A stretch of DNA of 64,000 bases from DATEOR01 sp046733475 (GTDB lineage: Bacteria; Actinomycetota; Thermoleophilia; Gaiellales; Gaiellaceae), in contig JBKPPF010000009.1 of NCBI GenBank assembly GCA_046733475.1, positions 41,630-105,629 of the forward strand, given 5' to 3'. Positions 42,301 to 51,074 of this stretch are shown here, in pieces. A program made the translations under genes and the position numbers. Under the pieces are notes generated by a model. The model made no database searches and was not told the DNA's origin. It was given only the letters and a program-made list of their open reading frames with translations. Within the stretch, counting starts at the first letter, position 1, and the number at the start of each line of letters is the position of its first letter.

Positions 42301-43113
42301 ATGAATCGAAAGGCATGCCTTGCCTTGCTTTCGCTCGCCACCTTCGTAGTCGGGCTCTTCGCCGCTGCTCCGGCCGGCGCGATCATCGGCGGCGAACGCG
42401 ACACCGTGCATACGAGCGTGGGCCTCGTCCGCTTCACGACGGCGGACGGACGGTTCCGCTGCTCGGGCACGCTGATCTCGCCCACCGTCGTGCTGACGGC
42501 GGGCCATTGCACCGAGGGGCCGGCGACAGACGTCTACGTCTCGTTCGACACCGACCTCGCCCTGGATCCGCTCGCTCCGAACATCACGCCGGAGGAGAAG
42601 GCGAGCCGCGAGGAGCACTACATCACGGGCACCGCGCACCCCGATCCGGGCTGGACGGTCAAGCTCAGCTTCGCAAAGCAGCACGACCAGAGCGTCGTGG
42701 TGCTCGATGCCCCGGCCACGTCCAAATGGTCCGACATCGTGCCGGCCCAGCTTCCGCCGGTCGGGTTCTTGAACCGCAACCAGGGGCGGCTGAAGAACGA
42801 GACGTTCTCGCTCGTCGGCTACGGCGTGGACATCGGCGCCAAGAAGGAGCAGATCGTGATCCGCGAGCGCCGCTCGACGACCTCCTACCTGAAGAACGTC
42901 GGGAGCGAGGTCGTGACGTTCCAGATCAACGACCGCGACTCGAAGGCCGGAGGCGGTTCGTGCTTCGGCGATTCGGGCGGCACCGTCTTCTGGGGCCCGT
43001 ATGTCCTCGGCGACGCGTCGTACGTCAACTCCCTGACCTGCAACGCCACGGGGAGCTACCAGCGCGACGACACGACATACTCCAGGAACTTCCTCAAGCG
43101 GTTCCTGGACTAG
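42301..43113 (+). CDS. Secreted trypsin-like serine protease
   Basis: A 270-residue preprotein: signal peptide (ALLSLATFVVGLFAAAPAGA), mature-type start IIGGERDTVHTS, catalytic His (VVLTAGHC), Asp (HDQSVVVLD) and Ser (GGGSCFGDSGG), with further cysteines for disulfides. The S1 chymotrypsin-fold triad is complete. GGGAGGAA lies directly before ATG 42301. A terminator follows the stop. Confidence 0.9.
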   Translation: MNRKACLALLSLATFVVGLFAAAPAGAIIGGERDTVHTSVGLVRFTTADGRFRCSGTLISPTVVLTAGHCTEGPATDVYVSFDTDLALDPLAPNITPEEKASREEHYITGTAHPDPGWTVKLSFAKQHDQSVVVLDAPATSKWSDIVPAQLPPVGFLNRNQGRLKNETFSLVGYGVDIGAKKEQIVIRERRSTTSYLKNVGSEVVTFQINDRDSKAGGGSCFGDSGGTVFWGPYVLGDASYVNSLTCNATGSYQRDDTTYSRNFLKRFLD

Positions 43114-43138
43114 GCGTCCGCTGACCGCTAAGTCGAAC

Positions 43139-43164
43139 GGCCCTCGGCAACGGGGGCCTTTCTC
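43139..43164 (+). terminator. Intrinsic terminator after the protease gene
   Basis: An 8-bp stem (43139-43146 with 43151-43158, one U-G) with tetraloop GCAA, followed by TTTCTC. It lies 26 bases after the protease stop. Confidence 0.75.
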
Positions 43165-43194
43165 AGTCGGCGCATGCGGGCACGATCTCGACCC

Positions 43195-43536
43195 TCAGGC
43201 CCGAGGGTCGGTGGCGCGGGCGATCTTCTGTTCCTCCTCGTGCTTGCGCACGACCTGGAAGCGATCGCCGTCGGACACGATGTCTTCGATGTCGGGAATC
43301 GCGTGACCGGGCAGGATCGCGAAGAGCACGGGATCGGCCCGGATCTGTTCGTACTCCGACTCGGTCAGCGAGATCGCCGCGGTGCAGTCGGCGTGCCCGC
43401 ATTCGCAGATGAAGTCGATCATGTCGAGGCCCGCGCGTTCGCCGACCTCTTCGACGCGCTCGTTGACTTCACGGAAAAGAGCCTCGTTGCGGGCAAGGCT
43501 GTCCTTGCGCCTTTCGCTTCGCTCCTCGGCGGTCAA
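43195..43536 (-). CDS. Small C-x-C-x6-C family protein, copy C
   Basis: A 113-residue protein: N-terminal helix RKDSLARNEALFREVNERVE, then DFICECGHADCTAAISLTE, then YEQIRADPVLFAILPGHAIP and a closing DRFQVVRKHEEEQKIARATD. The three Cys (C-x-C-x6-C) and a conserved G-H look like a metal site. It is the closest paralogue of the gene at 51370. TTG start overlaps the stop of copy B (TTGA), so the pair is coupled. No described function is known to me. Confidence 0.78.
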   Translation of the reverse strand: MTAEERSERRKDSLARNEALFREVNERVEEVGERAGLDMIDFICECGHADCTAAISLTESEYEQIRADPVLFAILPGHAIPDIEDIVSDGDRFQVVRKHEEEQKIARATDPRA

Positions 43537-43832
43537 CCGATGTCCTCCTTCGTGACGATCAAGAAGTCGTTTCCCTCCTCGACGACGCGCTCCCCGTTCA
43601 GGCGGGGATGGCCCTGGGCGATCACGAAGTGCTCGTCATCAGAGCGGACCTTTTCGTACTCCTCGGGCTTCAGGTCGATCCGCGCCATGCACGTCTCGTC
43701 GATGCACTCGCAAAGGAAGGGAATCGGCTGACCCGGTTCGACGATGTCCTCGACCCGTTCGTGCAGGCGCTCGTTGGCAGTTCGAAAGAGCTTCTCGTTC
43801 TCGACGAACCGGTCCTGTCGCGATGTCGCCAT
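43533..43832 (-). CDS. Small C-x-C-x6-C family protein, copy B
   Basis: A 99-residue relative of its neighbours: DRFVENEKLFRTANERLHER, PFLCECIDETCMARIDLKPE, EYEKVRSDDEHFVIAQGHPR and VVEEGNDFLIVTKE. Same three-Cys motif and G-H. Its nearest paralogue is the gene at 51075 (IPFLCECTDETCMGR). It precedes copy C in the same transcript with a four-base overlap. Function unknown; a small ligand- or metal-binding protein is a guess. Confidence 0.78.
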   Translation of the reverse strand: MATSRQDRFVENEKLFRTANERLHERVEDIVEPGQPIPFLCECIDETCMARIDLKPEEYEKVRSDDEHFVIAQGHPRLNGERVVEEGNDFLIVTKEDIG

Positions 43833-43874
43833 TGCAGCCTCATCCCCGCTGTCCTCTAGCCGAAAACAGGAGGC

Positions 43875-44168
43875 TCAACGAGAGCTCTGCGGGTATTCGA
43901 CGATCGAATACCCATTCCGCGTCACGAGCACGCGGATACCCGTCTCGTCGCCGTGATCGGCGTTGACCAGATAGTGACCCGGATGCTCCATCGCCACTTC
44001 ATAGTCTGCACGCGAGACGAGAATCGCGTCGATACAGCTGTCGTCGCCGCACTCGCACAGAAGCTCGCGCGGCTCGTCCTCGAACCAGGAATCCGAGAGC
44101 CCGTTGATGCGCTCGTTGACTCCTCGGATGAGAAGGGAGTTCCTCACGGCCCGATCAGACGTGGCCAC
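43875..44168 (-). CDS. Small C-x-C-x6-C family protein, copy A
   Basis: A 97-residue, more divergent member: RNSLLIRGVNERINGLSD, ELLCECGDDSCIDAILVSR, ADYEVAMEHPGHYLVNADHG and VLVTRNGYSIVEYPQ. The Cys motif and the E-Y/H pattern are kept. It is the first gene of the leftward cluster A-B-C and is divergent from the winged-helix regulator at 44278, which may control it. Confidence 0.75.
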   Translation of the reverse strand: MATSDRAVRNSLLIRGVNERINGLSDSWFEDEPRELLCECGDDSCIDAILVSRADYEVAMEHPGHYLVNADHGDETGIRVLVTRNGYSIVEYPQSSR

Positions 44169-44277
44169 CTTCGCCCCCGGATGCCGGATCGAAGCTTTGG
44201 TATCCTCCGATCGAAGGAAGACAAAAACAACGAGACAGAAACATCACGACACAAATCGTACGACATTTTTAGCCGGT

Positions 44278-44586
44278 ATGTCAACTGAGAAAACCTCGAA
44301 ACCTTGGAGCTTCCTCACCAACCACACCCAGGTGCTTCTCTGTATCGCGCGTGACCCGGAGACGCGCTTGCGTGATATTGCCGAGACGGTCGGGATCACG
44401 GAGCGAGCCGTGCAGCGAATCGTCGCCGACCTCATGGAAAGCGGCTTCGTGACTCGTGAGCGCGTCGGACGCCGAAGCCGCTACACGCTTCACCGGGAAG
44501 CCAGGATGCGTCACCCGGCGCAGTTCGACCACGAGATCGGCGAAATGCTCGACCTGCTCGAGCTGGACCAAGCCGGCAACGCCTAG
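44278..44586 (+). CDS. Winged-helix transcriptional regulator
   Basis: A 102-residue DNA-binding protein: VLLCIARDPETRLRDIAETV followed by ITERAVQRIVADLMESGFV (recognition helix) and the wing RVGRRSRYTLHRE, typical of ArsR/MarR-like winged helices. No sensor domain. ATG 44278. The 109-bp AT-rich gap to copy A contains the repeat GATCGAAG twice. Autoregulation and control of the A-B-C cluster are inferred from position. Confidence 0.8.
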   Translation: MSTEKTSKPWSFLTNHTQVLLCIARDPETRLRDIAETVGITERAVQRIVADLMESGFVTRERVGRRSRYTLHREARMRHPAQFDHEIGEMLDLLELDQAGNA

Positions 44587-44599
44587 GGGCGCCACGTGT

Positions 44600-45070
44600 G
44601 ATGCTTGTTCGGCGTCCGGTCCGGCGACGAATAACTCGTGCTCCCGCTCCAGACCCTTGAGGCGGTAGCGCCCACGCGACTCGAACGCCAGCCCTCCACC
44701 GCCCTCCGCTAGGTCGCGCGTCGTGTCGGACAGGAGCACTTCGCCCGGTCCCGCCTCCGCCAGGACACGAGCGGCAACGTGGCCCGCCACACCCCCGACA
44801 CGTTCACCGGACAGTGTCACCCGCCGCTGTGAATGCCACCCGGATGGAGAGCCGCGTACCTGCCAGGGCGTCAACGACCTCAAGCCCGCAGCGGATGGCA
44901 CGTTTCGGCGCCGTCGAGCACGATGAGAAACGAATCCCCCGCGTTCGACCTCCCGGCCGCCGAAGCGGGTAGGACGGTGCGGACGACGTCTTCGTGCATC
45001 GCCACGGTGTGGTTCCAGAACGAGCGAGTGTCTCTGTGGTGCGACCAAACCCGCCCAATCTGGGCCAAGA
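44600..45070 (-). pseudogene. Broken class III nucleotidyl cyclase domain
   Basis: Fragments in successive frames line up with the cyclase homology domain: MHEDVVRTVLPASAAGR, NAGDSFLIVLDGAE, AIRCGLEVVDAL, then VTLSGERVGGVAGHVAARVL, AEAGPGEVLLSDTTRDLAEG and RGRYRLKGLEREHELFV. At least three frame changes are needed, and the front of the domain with the first metal Asp is missing. It is a decayed adenylate/guanylate cyclase gene. Confidence 0.65.
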
Positions 45071-45191
45071 GGAAACCGCCCTTCTCAACGTTGCGGCTCC
45101 GCTTCGCGGCTCCTCTTGCACGGCTCCTAGCCGTGGTTACAGACGATTTCTGTCCCTAAGACGGTGTGACGCGCCTCGTAGGGGCCGACGG

Positions 45192-45738
45192 TTACAACCG
45201 CGAGATACACCCGGCTGGATCGCAGAATTCCGTGTAGGGAATCTGCATGAGCTGCACGAATCCAGGTATGAAATCGGCCGGGGCGGTTGAAGTTCCGGGC
45301 CTCCCGAATCGTGGCCGAACAGCGCCACCTTCTGCCCGGACTGATCGAGAACGGTGAGCCCGATGGGCGATTGGCCGTGATGACAAGGCTCTCCGGCCAC
45401 GCGACGCAGCGCGAGCATCGCTGAGCGGTCCACGATCTTCACGGCGAGTGCGAGCTGCGGCGTCGTGCATCGAGGGAGGCGCTCCGGCGGAGCCGACGGG
45501 ATGGCCGCCGTATCCGTCGTCCCTTGAGGTTCGGTCGTGGCCACGGCTTCGGTCGCGGCCTGGGCGGTGACTGATCCCACGGTCAAGGTCGATCCGCCTA
45601 GGTCAACTACGGTCGGGGGTTGGGCGGCGGGCGCTGATTCGTCGTGGAAGGACGACCCGCGTGCAGCGCATCAACTACGCCCGCGATCAGGACGGCAGCA
45701 ACCGCTGCGCTGATCAGCCAAGTGGCCTTGCCGCACAT
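45192..45738 (-). pseudogene. Frameshifted membrane-anchored DUF4232-like protein
   Basis: ATG 45738 opens MCGKATWLISAAVAAVLIAG, an N-terminal anchor, then stops at a TAG. In the next frame APAAQPPTVVDLGG continues into RCTTPQLALAVKIVD and GEPCHHGQSPIGLTVLDQSG, the pattern of DUF4232 secreted domains (Cys, Leu strands, Cys-x-x-x-G-x-P). A further shift leads to FCDPAGCISRL and a stop. One or two single-base shifts separate it from an intact gene. Confidence 0.5.
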
Positions 45739-45976
45739 TAAGCACCCGCTGTTTCCGAAGGCGACGACCACGCCGCCGCTCAGGACGAAGCAGGTCTAGT
45801 CCTCTGCCGCCCTTCCTCAAAAAGTCAAGCGTTCCAGCTCGCTGCCGATACCTGACACGGGCCGGGGCAAGCTCTCCTCTCCCGAGTCAGGATTTGCCGA
45901 CGAGCCGCATGTCGGTGAGGTCCGCGCCCCGGCCCGTCCCTCTTCACGTTGCCGCGGGCAGAAAAAAGCAGCCAAC

Positions 45977-46165
45977 CTAGACGCTCAACTGGCGGCGCTG
46001 CAGGTCAGCAACACAGTCCGGGCAGATTCCATGGGTAACGGCGGACCCGTCATCCCGAAGAAACGCCGCCACGTCCTCCTTCAGTAGCCACCGCCCTCCA
46101 ACCTGGTAGCGGCCACACCAGGCGCAGCGAGTGATCAAGGCGTTGGGCAGCGTCCCCAAAGTCAT
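45977..46165 (-). CDS. Small zinc-ribbon-like protein
   Basis: A 62-residue protein with two Cys pairs, CAWC (residues 14-17) and CPDC (about 48-51), separated by GRYQVGGRWLLKEDVAAFL. This spacing fits a zinc ribbon. Similar short CAWC/CPDC proteins occur in many bacteria without known role. Start at ATG 46165. Confidence 0.6.
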   Translation of the reverse strand: MTLGTLPNALITRCAWCGRYQVGGRWLLKEDVAAFLRDDGSAVTHGICPDCVADLQRRQLSV

Positions 46166-46262
46166 TCGATAGATCGCTGGACACGACCGAGCCGTTACAT
46201 ACCTGGCATGGGCTTCCGCGAGCAGCCGAGCCCACGACGGCGTCGGAGGAGCTTTTCGCTAC

Positions 46263-46297
46263 AAAAACGAGCCGGGGGCTGCGGCAACCCCCGGCTC
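46263..46297 (-). terminator. Intrinsic terminator reading leftward
   Basis: A perfect 10-bp GC-rich stem (46269-46278 with 46288-46297), and on the minus strand GTTTTTG follows. It would end the leftward transcript of the SnoaL-like gene and the ridA-like remnant. Confidence 0.65.
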
Positions 46298-46329
46298 TGG
46301 GTGAACACTGGAGCCCGGCTCGGACGGCC

Positions 46330-46605
46330 CGGGATTACGAAGCTCGACACACGACGGTTCCGGACGCCTCGAGGACATTCTTCACGTTCTAAGAATCGAC
46401 AGGCCGGTCAAGCGTCCGGCTCGATAGCCGTCATCGAGCGTCAGGTCTCCGCCAACCGTCCCCTCAACCAAGACTGTCGATCCGTCTATTGGTGCGTGAC
46501 CCGACACGTAGGCGATTGAACGGTCACCAGCTCGAAGTTTCCAGGGGGTGCCATCGCCTCAGGAAGGTCACCTAAGTCCGCAAGCCGATCGTCAATTTGC
46601 CCCAT
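46330..46605 (-). pseudogene. Frameshifted RidA-family remnant
   Basis: From ATG 46605: MGQIDDRLADLGDLPEAMA and PPGNFELVTVQ, the opening of RidA2-type proteins. A shift then gives VSGHAPIDGSTVLVEGTVG and GDLTLDDGYRAGRLTGLSIL, and a second shift VKNVLEASGTVVCRAS. The order is that of a YjgF/RidA protein without its C-terminal third. The start overlaps the SnoaL-like stop by 14 bases. Confidence 0.6.
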
Positions 46606-47074
46606 CGCTAACTCGATTCTTCGCCGAGCGGCGCGCAGCGGCAGCCGCGCGAACCTCCTCAAGCGGTATACGCGCCTGCTCACATAAGGTCGCAAGGTCG
46701 AAGTAGATGGTCTCGCCGGCCATAAAGCCGTCACGGAACGGGACGACGTTCGCGAAGGGAACCGCGAATGATCCGCCTCCTGGCGGCACGCCGAGCCAGT
46801 CACCACTGCTCGTCCCGCGCAGAGTGCCCCACACGGCGATCGCGTCCTCGCCATGAGCCATGCCTTCGTCCTCGGGTGCTAAATCGGGAAAAGCCGAGAA
46901 GAACTGCATTTCGTAGGCGGCCCGAACTGCGTCACGGCCCTCACTACGCAAGCCGAGTGCCAGCGTCTCAAGAAAACAGTCCTCTGCGAAGGTCTCCAGG
47001 ACGGCGTCGATATCCCGAGCGGCCTCGGCTTCGCGGTGCGCTTCGAAGAGGCGCAGCATCTCGCTCCGATCCAC
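46592..47074 (-). CDS. SnoaL-like/NTF2-fold protein
   Basis: A 160-residue cone-fold protein: LFEAHREAEAARDIDAVLET, DCFLETLALGLRSEGRDAVR, QFFSAFPDLAPEDEGM, and GVPPGGGSFAVPFANVVPF followed by YFDLATLCEQ. This matches the ester-cyclase/SnoaL-like NTF2 family, which binds small hydrophobic substrates. GGAGGA precedes ATG 47074. Intact among neighbouring broken genes. Confidence 0.78.
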   Translation of the reverse strand: MDRSEMLRLFEAHREAEAARDIDAVLETFAEDCFLETLALGLRSEGRDAVRAAYEMQFFSAFPDLAPEDEGMAHGEDAIAVWGTLRGTSSGDWLGVPPGGGSFAVPFANVVPFRDGFMAGETIYFDLATLCEQARIPLEEVRAAAAARRSAKNRVSDGAN

Positions 47075-47419
47075 GTTCTCCTCCGTCTTTCTGTTGGTCG
47101 ATGAGTTCTACGCCTCTCGCGCCCGGGCAACAAGTGTCTACGAGAAAGACGTATCAGAGACAGACTCGCATTGAGTTATTGAGCGAACCCCCCTCAGGTC
47201 GGCAACCAGTGCCGCATCGAGCCTCGTGGGTGGGCTGCATCGAATCACGGTTTGCCGTTCCGCCACCCCAACGCCGAACGTCTCGCCTCGTCCACAGTCA
47301 TCACATCTCGCACGAACACCGAAGCGCCCGGCACTCGCGGGGGAGATCGTCGGCCGGCGGACTCTAGACAGCGCCGTACGGGCGCAAAGGGCGGTAATCG
47401 TGAGCGAAGATGGGGGAAC

Positions 47420-47860
47420 ATGCAGCGAAGTCTCCGCCTCGAACGCGTGCTGCAAGCTGCCCCGGACAGACTCCTCGCGGCTTTCGTCGACCCGGCCCAG
47501 CTTTCCAAGTGGTGGGGACCAGCGGGTTTTACCGTCCCACGCGCCGAGCTCGACGTCCGCGAGGGAGGGCGGTATCGGATCGAAATGCAGCCCCCTAACG
47601 GGGAGCCGTTTTACGCTTACGGTGAGTATCGGGAGATCGCTCCGCCTCGACAGCTCGCCTACACGTTCGAGTGGGACCCTCCAACCGCGGATGATCAGGA
47701 GACGCTTGTCATGCTCACGTTCGAGCCGCTCGACCATGGCACTCGCCTGCTCCTCGAGCAGGGGCCATTCAAAACGGACGAGCGCTACGCGCTACACGAG
47801 GCGGGTTGGAAGGACACGCTTGACAGGCTCGAAGCCTGGATCTCCGCCACCACGACGTAG
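47420..47860 (+). CDS. SRPBCC/AHSA1-like protein
   Basis: A 146-residue START-like protein: RLERVLQAAPDRLLAAFVDP, AQLSKWWGPAGFTVP, DVREGGRYRIEMQPPNGEPF, PPRQLAYTFEWDPP and ALHEAGWKDTLDRLEAWI, the AHSA1 (Aha1 C-terminal-like) pattern. These bind lipids or small ligands or act in stress functions; no ligand is evident. Confidence 0.85.
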   Translation: MQRSLRLERVLQAAPDRLLAAFVDPAQLSKWWGPAGFTVPRAELDVREGGRYRIEMQPPNGEPFYAYGEYREIAPPRQLAYTFEWDPPTADDQETLVMLTFEPLDHGTRLLLEQGPFKTDERYALHEAGWKDTLDRLEAWISATTT

Positions 47861-48275
47861 AGGTCGGAACGCGCAAGTCCAGGACTACGCCTGGCGGTCG
47901 GGCCTGCTACAAAGCCGAGTGCCGGGGCTTTTCACCCCGGCACTCGCTTCAAGCCTGGCTGCTTTCGAAACCTCGGGTCAGACCTGTTTCCGAGCTAGCA
48001 CGCTCCTCGCACATTGGGAAGCAGGCAGCCCGACGAGCAGTCGCCGAGCGAGATGCTGACGTTGTCGCCGTGTCAGTCAGGGTGACGCTCGTATTAACTC
48101 ACCGCGGCGAGCTCGAGGCTTTGCCCTGGCGGGCAGCTGATGTCGCTCGCTGGCGGAGAGAGGTCGCCCCCGGCCCACTCCCCACTGACCGTTCTACGCA
48201 GGAGGTAACTTCAGACGGTTCCGACCGCTGGGATCAGATTGCGCGATCCCAACACCAACGTGGGAGGGATCCACG
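47861..48275. other. Intergenic stretch with one strong hairpin
   Basis: No convincing gene. It contains a 12-bp stem at 47916-47946 (47916-47927 with 47935-47946, loop CTTTTCA), the likely end of the SRPBCC transcript. The remainder reads as low-conservation DNA in all frames. Confidence 0.5.
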
Positions 48276-48677
48276 CGGAAAGCACTACCCGTCGCCCTCA
48301 TTGCATTGGCTTTGACCGTGATCTTCGGGGGTACGGCCTCAGCCGACACGAAGACGGTCTACGACACACACCCGCTCGTTCGCGGACGGCGCCTTCTACA
48401 TCGACGACGCACCGTTTCGAACCTCGTACGACCTCAGCGTCTTCGAGCATCTGACGTACATCGCGATCAGCAACGACTCGTTTGACGCCGACGATCGCGT
48501 AGGTCGAGTACTTCCTCGACGGCAAGCTCGTCTCCGAGACAACATCGGTGTGCCCTTGCGGCCCTGGAAGCGGCCGCCTGCGGCCTCAGCGTGTCGATCC
48601 CGACATCCGAGCGAATCTTCGGTCAAGGGGTCCGAGCGCACTTCGACAACTTCACAGTTACGACCAGTACCGGCTAA
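48276..48677 (+). pseudogene. Frameshifted secreted protein
   Basis: One frame gives a signal peptide (LPVALIALALTVIFGGTASA) and DTKTVYDT. A second frame gives FADGAFYIDDAPFRTSY, DLSVFEHLTYIAISND and SFDADDR; a third VEYFLDGKLVSETT. A last frame ends VRAHFDNFTVTTSTG before TAA. The pieces form one exported protein that has lost its start codon and taken several shifts. Family unknown. Confidence 0.5.
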
Positions 48678-48885
48678 GAGACCACGATCCGGCGGGCCGG
48701 GGCAGCGAATCTCCGGCCCGCCACATTCCGGGGCGCCGGCGTACGTAAGATGGACTTGGGCTTCCGCCCGAATAGCCGAGCGACAACGGCGCGCAGGAGT
48801 TGACGTCTATTCGAAGACAAACAGAGCAGAAGGTTCGCCGGGTCCGACACACGCGCAAGGGGCCGTCAGCCCACGGCAGAAATGG

Positions 48886-49656
48886 TCAGAGCAGCTCGAC
48901 GGGATCGCCGAGGCGCACACAGCCGGGTTCGGCGACGGCCGCGTAAACGCCGAATGGCAGCGGCTCTGTAGCCGGGACGTCTCGCCGATACGCCGCGAGT
49001 GCCTTCAACGTGTCGAGATCGGGCTCTCCAGTCTCCGGATTCTGCGTTGTTACTGCGCACCGGCCGACGTGGCCCTGTGGCACGACGACCGCCCGTCCCA
49101 TTCGAACACGACGATCGAGCCAGTCGTCCTCCTCGTGTTCCGCCAAGCCATCGACGCCAAAGTTCATCCGGAAGCGACGGCCATCGACGCCGGAGACGCC
49201 AAGGACGCGCGCGATTGCCCGCAGCGAGCCGGTGCCAAGGAAGGTGACCGCGCCGCTGCGCATACGATCCGTGGCCGGCCCGGGAGCCCGGACAAGCCGC
49301 AGGTCGCGCCCGGCGAAGTCGGAGATCGCCTCGCCCCACGTTCCCTCGACGACGCGGACGTGAACCGACATGCCCCAGAATTGCGCGTCGAAGGCTCCGT
49401 TGAGGTGGATGTGCTGAGAAAGGGTCGTGCCGTCGGGGAACGCAAGTGTGAGCAACTCGGCCTGATCGTCGTAGCGCGGGACGATCTGCTGGAGTATGCC
49501 AAGGCCCTTGCTGTTCACGAGCCGGTCGTTCTTGTCAACGAGGAAGAACTGTCGATCTCCCGCCACTCCAGCCTCCGTCACTTGGCACTCGTCGAGCTGG
49601 CGGAGCGAGAGACCCTTGACAGGGCAGTGCGAGATCCAAGCGACGCGACCGCTCAC
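48886..49656 (-). CDS. MOSC-domain protein
   Basis: About 256 residues. The N-terminal MOSC_N barrel has VAWISHCPVKGLSLRQLDEC, AGVAGDRQFFLVDKNDRLV and LTLAFPDGTTLSQHI. The C-terminal MOSC domain has RRFRMNFGVDGLAEHEEDDW and GHVGRCAVTTQNPETGEPD with its conserved Cys. Such proteins bind molybdenum cofactor (mARC/YcbX group) and reduce N-hydroxylated compounds. GTG 49656 is chosen; the frame runs open to 49815 without family features. Confidence 0.83.
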   Translation of the reverse strand: MSGRVAWISHCPVKGLSLRQLDECQVTEAGVAGDRQFFLVDKNDRLVNSKGLGILQQIVPRYDDQAELLTLAFPDGTTLSQHIHLNGAFDAQFWGMSVHVRVVEGTWGEAISDFAGRDLRLVRAPGPATDRMRSGAVTFLGTGSLRAIARVLGVSGVDGRRFRMNFGVDGLAEHEEDDWLDRRVRMGRAVVVPQGHVGRCAVTTQNPETGEPDLDTLKALAAYRRDVPATEPLPFGVYAAVAEPGCVRLGDPVELL

Positions 49657-50084
49657 GAGCTCGAAAACCTTACCTGGGGCCTTCGTCTGCACTCGCTCGC
49701 CATCGCCGGCCAGTGAGGTCTCAGCCTCCGCCGAGCAGTCGAGCGCCGTGTACGAGCTTGAGCGACCGCCCAGGCGCTTGCGCCACTGGGCCGGGTCGGG
49801 AAAGTTCGCCACCACCTTCCGTCAGATCGCCGATGCCCACGAGGGAGGCTGAGCACCGAACTTCCCGCGTCCACTTCGAGAGAACGTCTCCCGGGCCGAC
49901 TAGGAACTCGCCCGCCGCATCGCGGATGCGCCGGCGCCGCAACACCTCTGGCTCCCTTTCCTGTACACGCCGGGAGACGTTAGTCCGCTTACCTGCGCCC
50001 GGCAACGCGGCACGGTTCTTGAGATGCCTAAGCGGGAAACAGAGATTGTCGCCCATATCCCCTCGATGGAGGGAGGAGAAGCTA
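49657..50084. other. Intergenic region without a supported gene
   Basis: Open frames exist on the minus strand (for example around 49721-50056), but I see no recognisable domain, ribosome binding site or consistent composition. It may hold further decayed sequence. A purine-rich GGAGGGAGGAG ends it, serving the next gene. Confidence 0.4.
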
Positions 50085-50318
50085 ATGCCTGTCTGTGAGG
50101 TCTGCGGGAACGACTACGACAAGGCGTTCGAGGTACGAGCTGAGGAAGCGGCACACGTCTTTGACAGCTTCGAATGCGCCATCCAGGCTCTCGCGCCAAT
50201 ATGCGCTCATTGCGGATGCCGGATCATCGGCCACGGCGTAGAGGCGGATGGCCGCATCTTCTGTTGCGCCCATTGCGCCGAGCAAGAGGGCGTGCCTGAG
50301 TTGCGTGATCGCCTATGA
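50085..50318 (+). CDS. Small Cys-rich zinc-binding protein
   Basis: A 77-residue protein with CEVC (C4, C7), C31, CAHCGC (C40, C43, C45) and CCAHC (C60, C61, C64). MPVCEVCGNDYDKAFEV and HVFDSFECAIQALAP are typical of a widespread short family sometimes labelled metallothionein-like or TRASH-like. It very likely binds zinc. A strong GGAGGGAGGAG lies eight bases before ATG. It is intact in a decayed neighbourhood. Confidence 0.78.
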   Translation: MPVCEVCGNDYDKAFEVRAEEAAHVFDSFECAIQALAPICAHCGCRIIGHGVEADGRIFCCAHCAEQEGVPELRDRL

Positions 50319-50457
50319 CCTAACGGCCCTTCCTCATTCTCGTCAGGGCGATTCCGAACTCGCCCTCGGTCTGCTCAAGGTCATGCCGGAGCGCCTTGAG
50401 CGAAGCCGACCAGGCACGCGTCGCCTAGGAGGGTCGTTCGCTAGGCTGGCTTGGCCC

Positions 50458-50530
50458 GGGGGCGTATCTCAACGGTAGAGTCCCAGCCTTCCAAGCTGGT
50501 GACAGGGGTTCGATTCTCTTCGCCGCTCCA
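50458..50530 (+). pseudogene. Degenerate tRNA-Gly copy
   Basis: Nearly identical to tRNA-Gly at 33580: the D-arm, the anticodon arm with TCC and the T-loop TTCGATT are preserved, and CCA follows. But the acceptor 5' side reads GGGGGCG, base 10 of the arm region has T for G, the T-stem is altered and one C of the 3' acceptor is missing. The acceptor stem cannot pair fully. Flanking sequence also echoes the first copy (AAAGGCCCC, ATGGCAGCGGAC). Confidence 0.7.
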
Positions 50531-50660
50531 GGAGGAAAGGCCCCACAAAACAGCCTTCCGCTCTCCGGGCTCGGGAGCGCCGCTTCGGCGCAGCGCCTCA
50601 GTGGCAGCCGAAAATGGCAGCGGACGTTGCGCTGCGCACTTCGGACCCGGGGCGCGGCCG

Positions 50661-50942
50661 CTACGACACGAGGCGGGCGATGAGGAAAACGAGCGCGATG
50701 ACGATGGCCAGGAGGACGCCGATCCCCAGCACCAGCCCGCTCAGCACGATCAGCGGCGTCGTCTCCGTCTCGCCCTCACGGAGTTCCTCCGCGAGGCGAT
50801 GCGTCTCCTCGCGCGGATGCGTGGCGAGCCGCTTGGTCTCCTCGGCGAGTTCTGTGTGCAGGTGGTAGTCCGGGTCGCCCGGTGGCGCACCCTCGCCCGA
50901 CGGCCCGCCGGGATCGGGCGGGCGCTCACGCTCTTCGTCCAC
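50661..50942 (-). CDS. Small C-terminally anchored membrane protein
   Basis: A 93-residue frame from GTG 50942: acidic, Pro-rich front (ERERPPDPGGPSGEGAPPGD), a charged helix (ETKRLATHPREETHRLAEEL) and a C-terminal transmembrane helix (VLSGLVLGIGVLLAIVIALV). Topology is that of a tail-anchored protein. No family recognised. Confidence 0.55.
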   Translation of the reverse strand: MDEERERPPDPGGPSGEGAPPGDPDYHLHTELAEETKRLATHPREETHRLAEELREGETETTPLIVLSGLVLGIGVLLAIVIALVFLIARLVS

Positions 50943-51074
50943 CGGCGCAGTGTCGCAGCAGCGGAGGGGACGTGGAAGCCCTCGAAGTCGTCTCCAGCCG
51001 CGAATAGGCCGAGGCGCTCGTCCAAGCGTGGAATCGCGTTTGTGCCCGACGGTCCGGGGTATTCGTAGCATCCT

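Noticed and set aside
49721..50056. Minus-strand frame of 111 codons upstream of the MOSC gene
   Set aside because: No family, start signal or coupling; it overlaps the uncertain upstream part of the MOSC frame.
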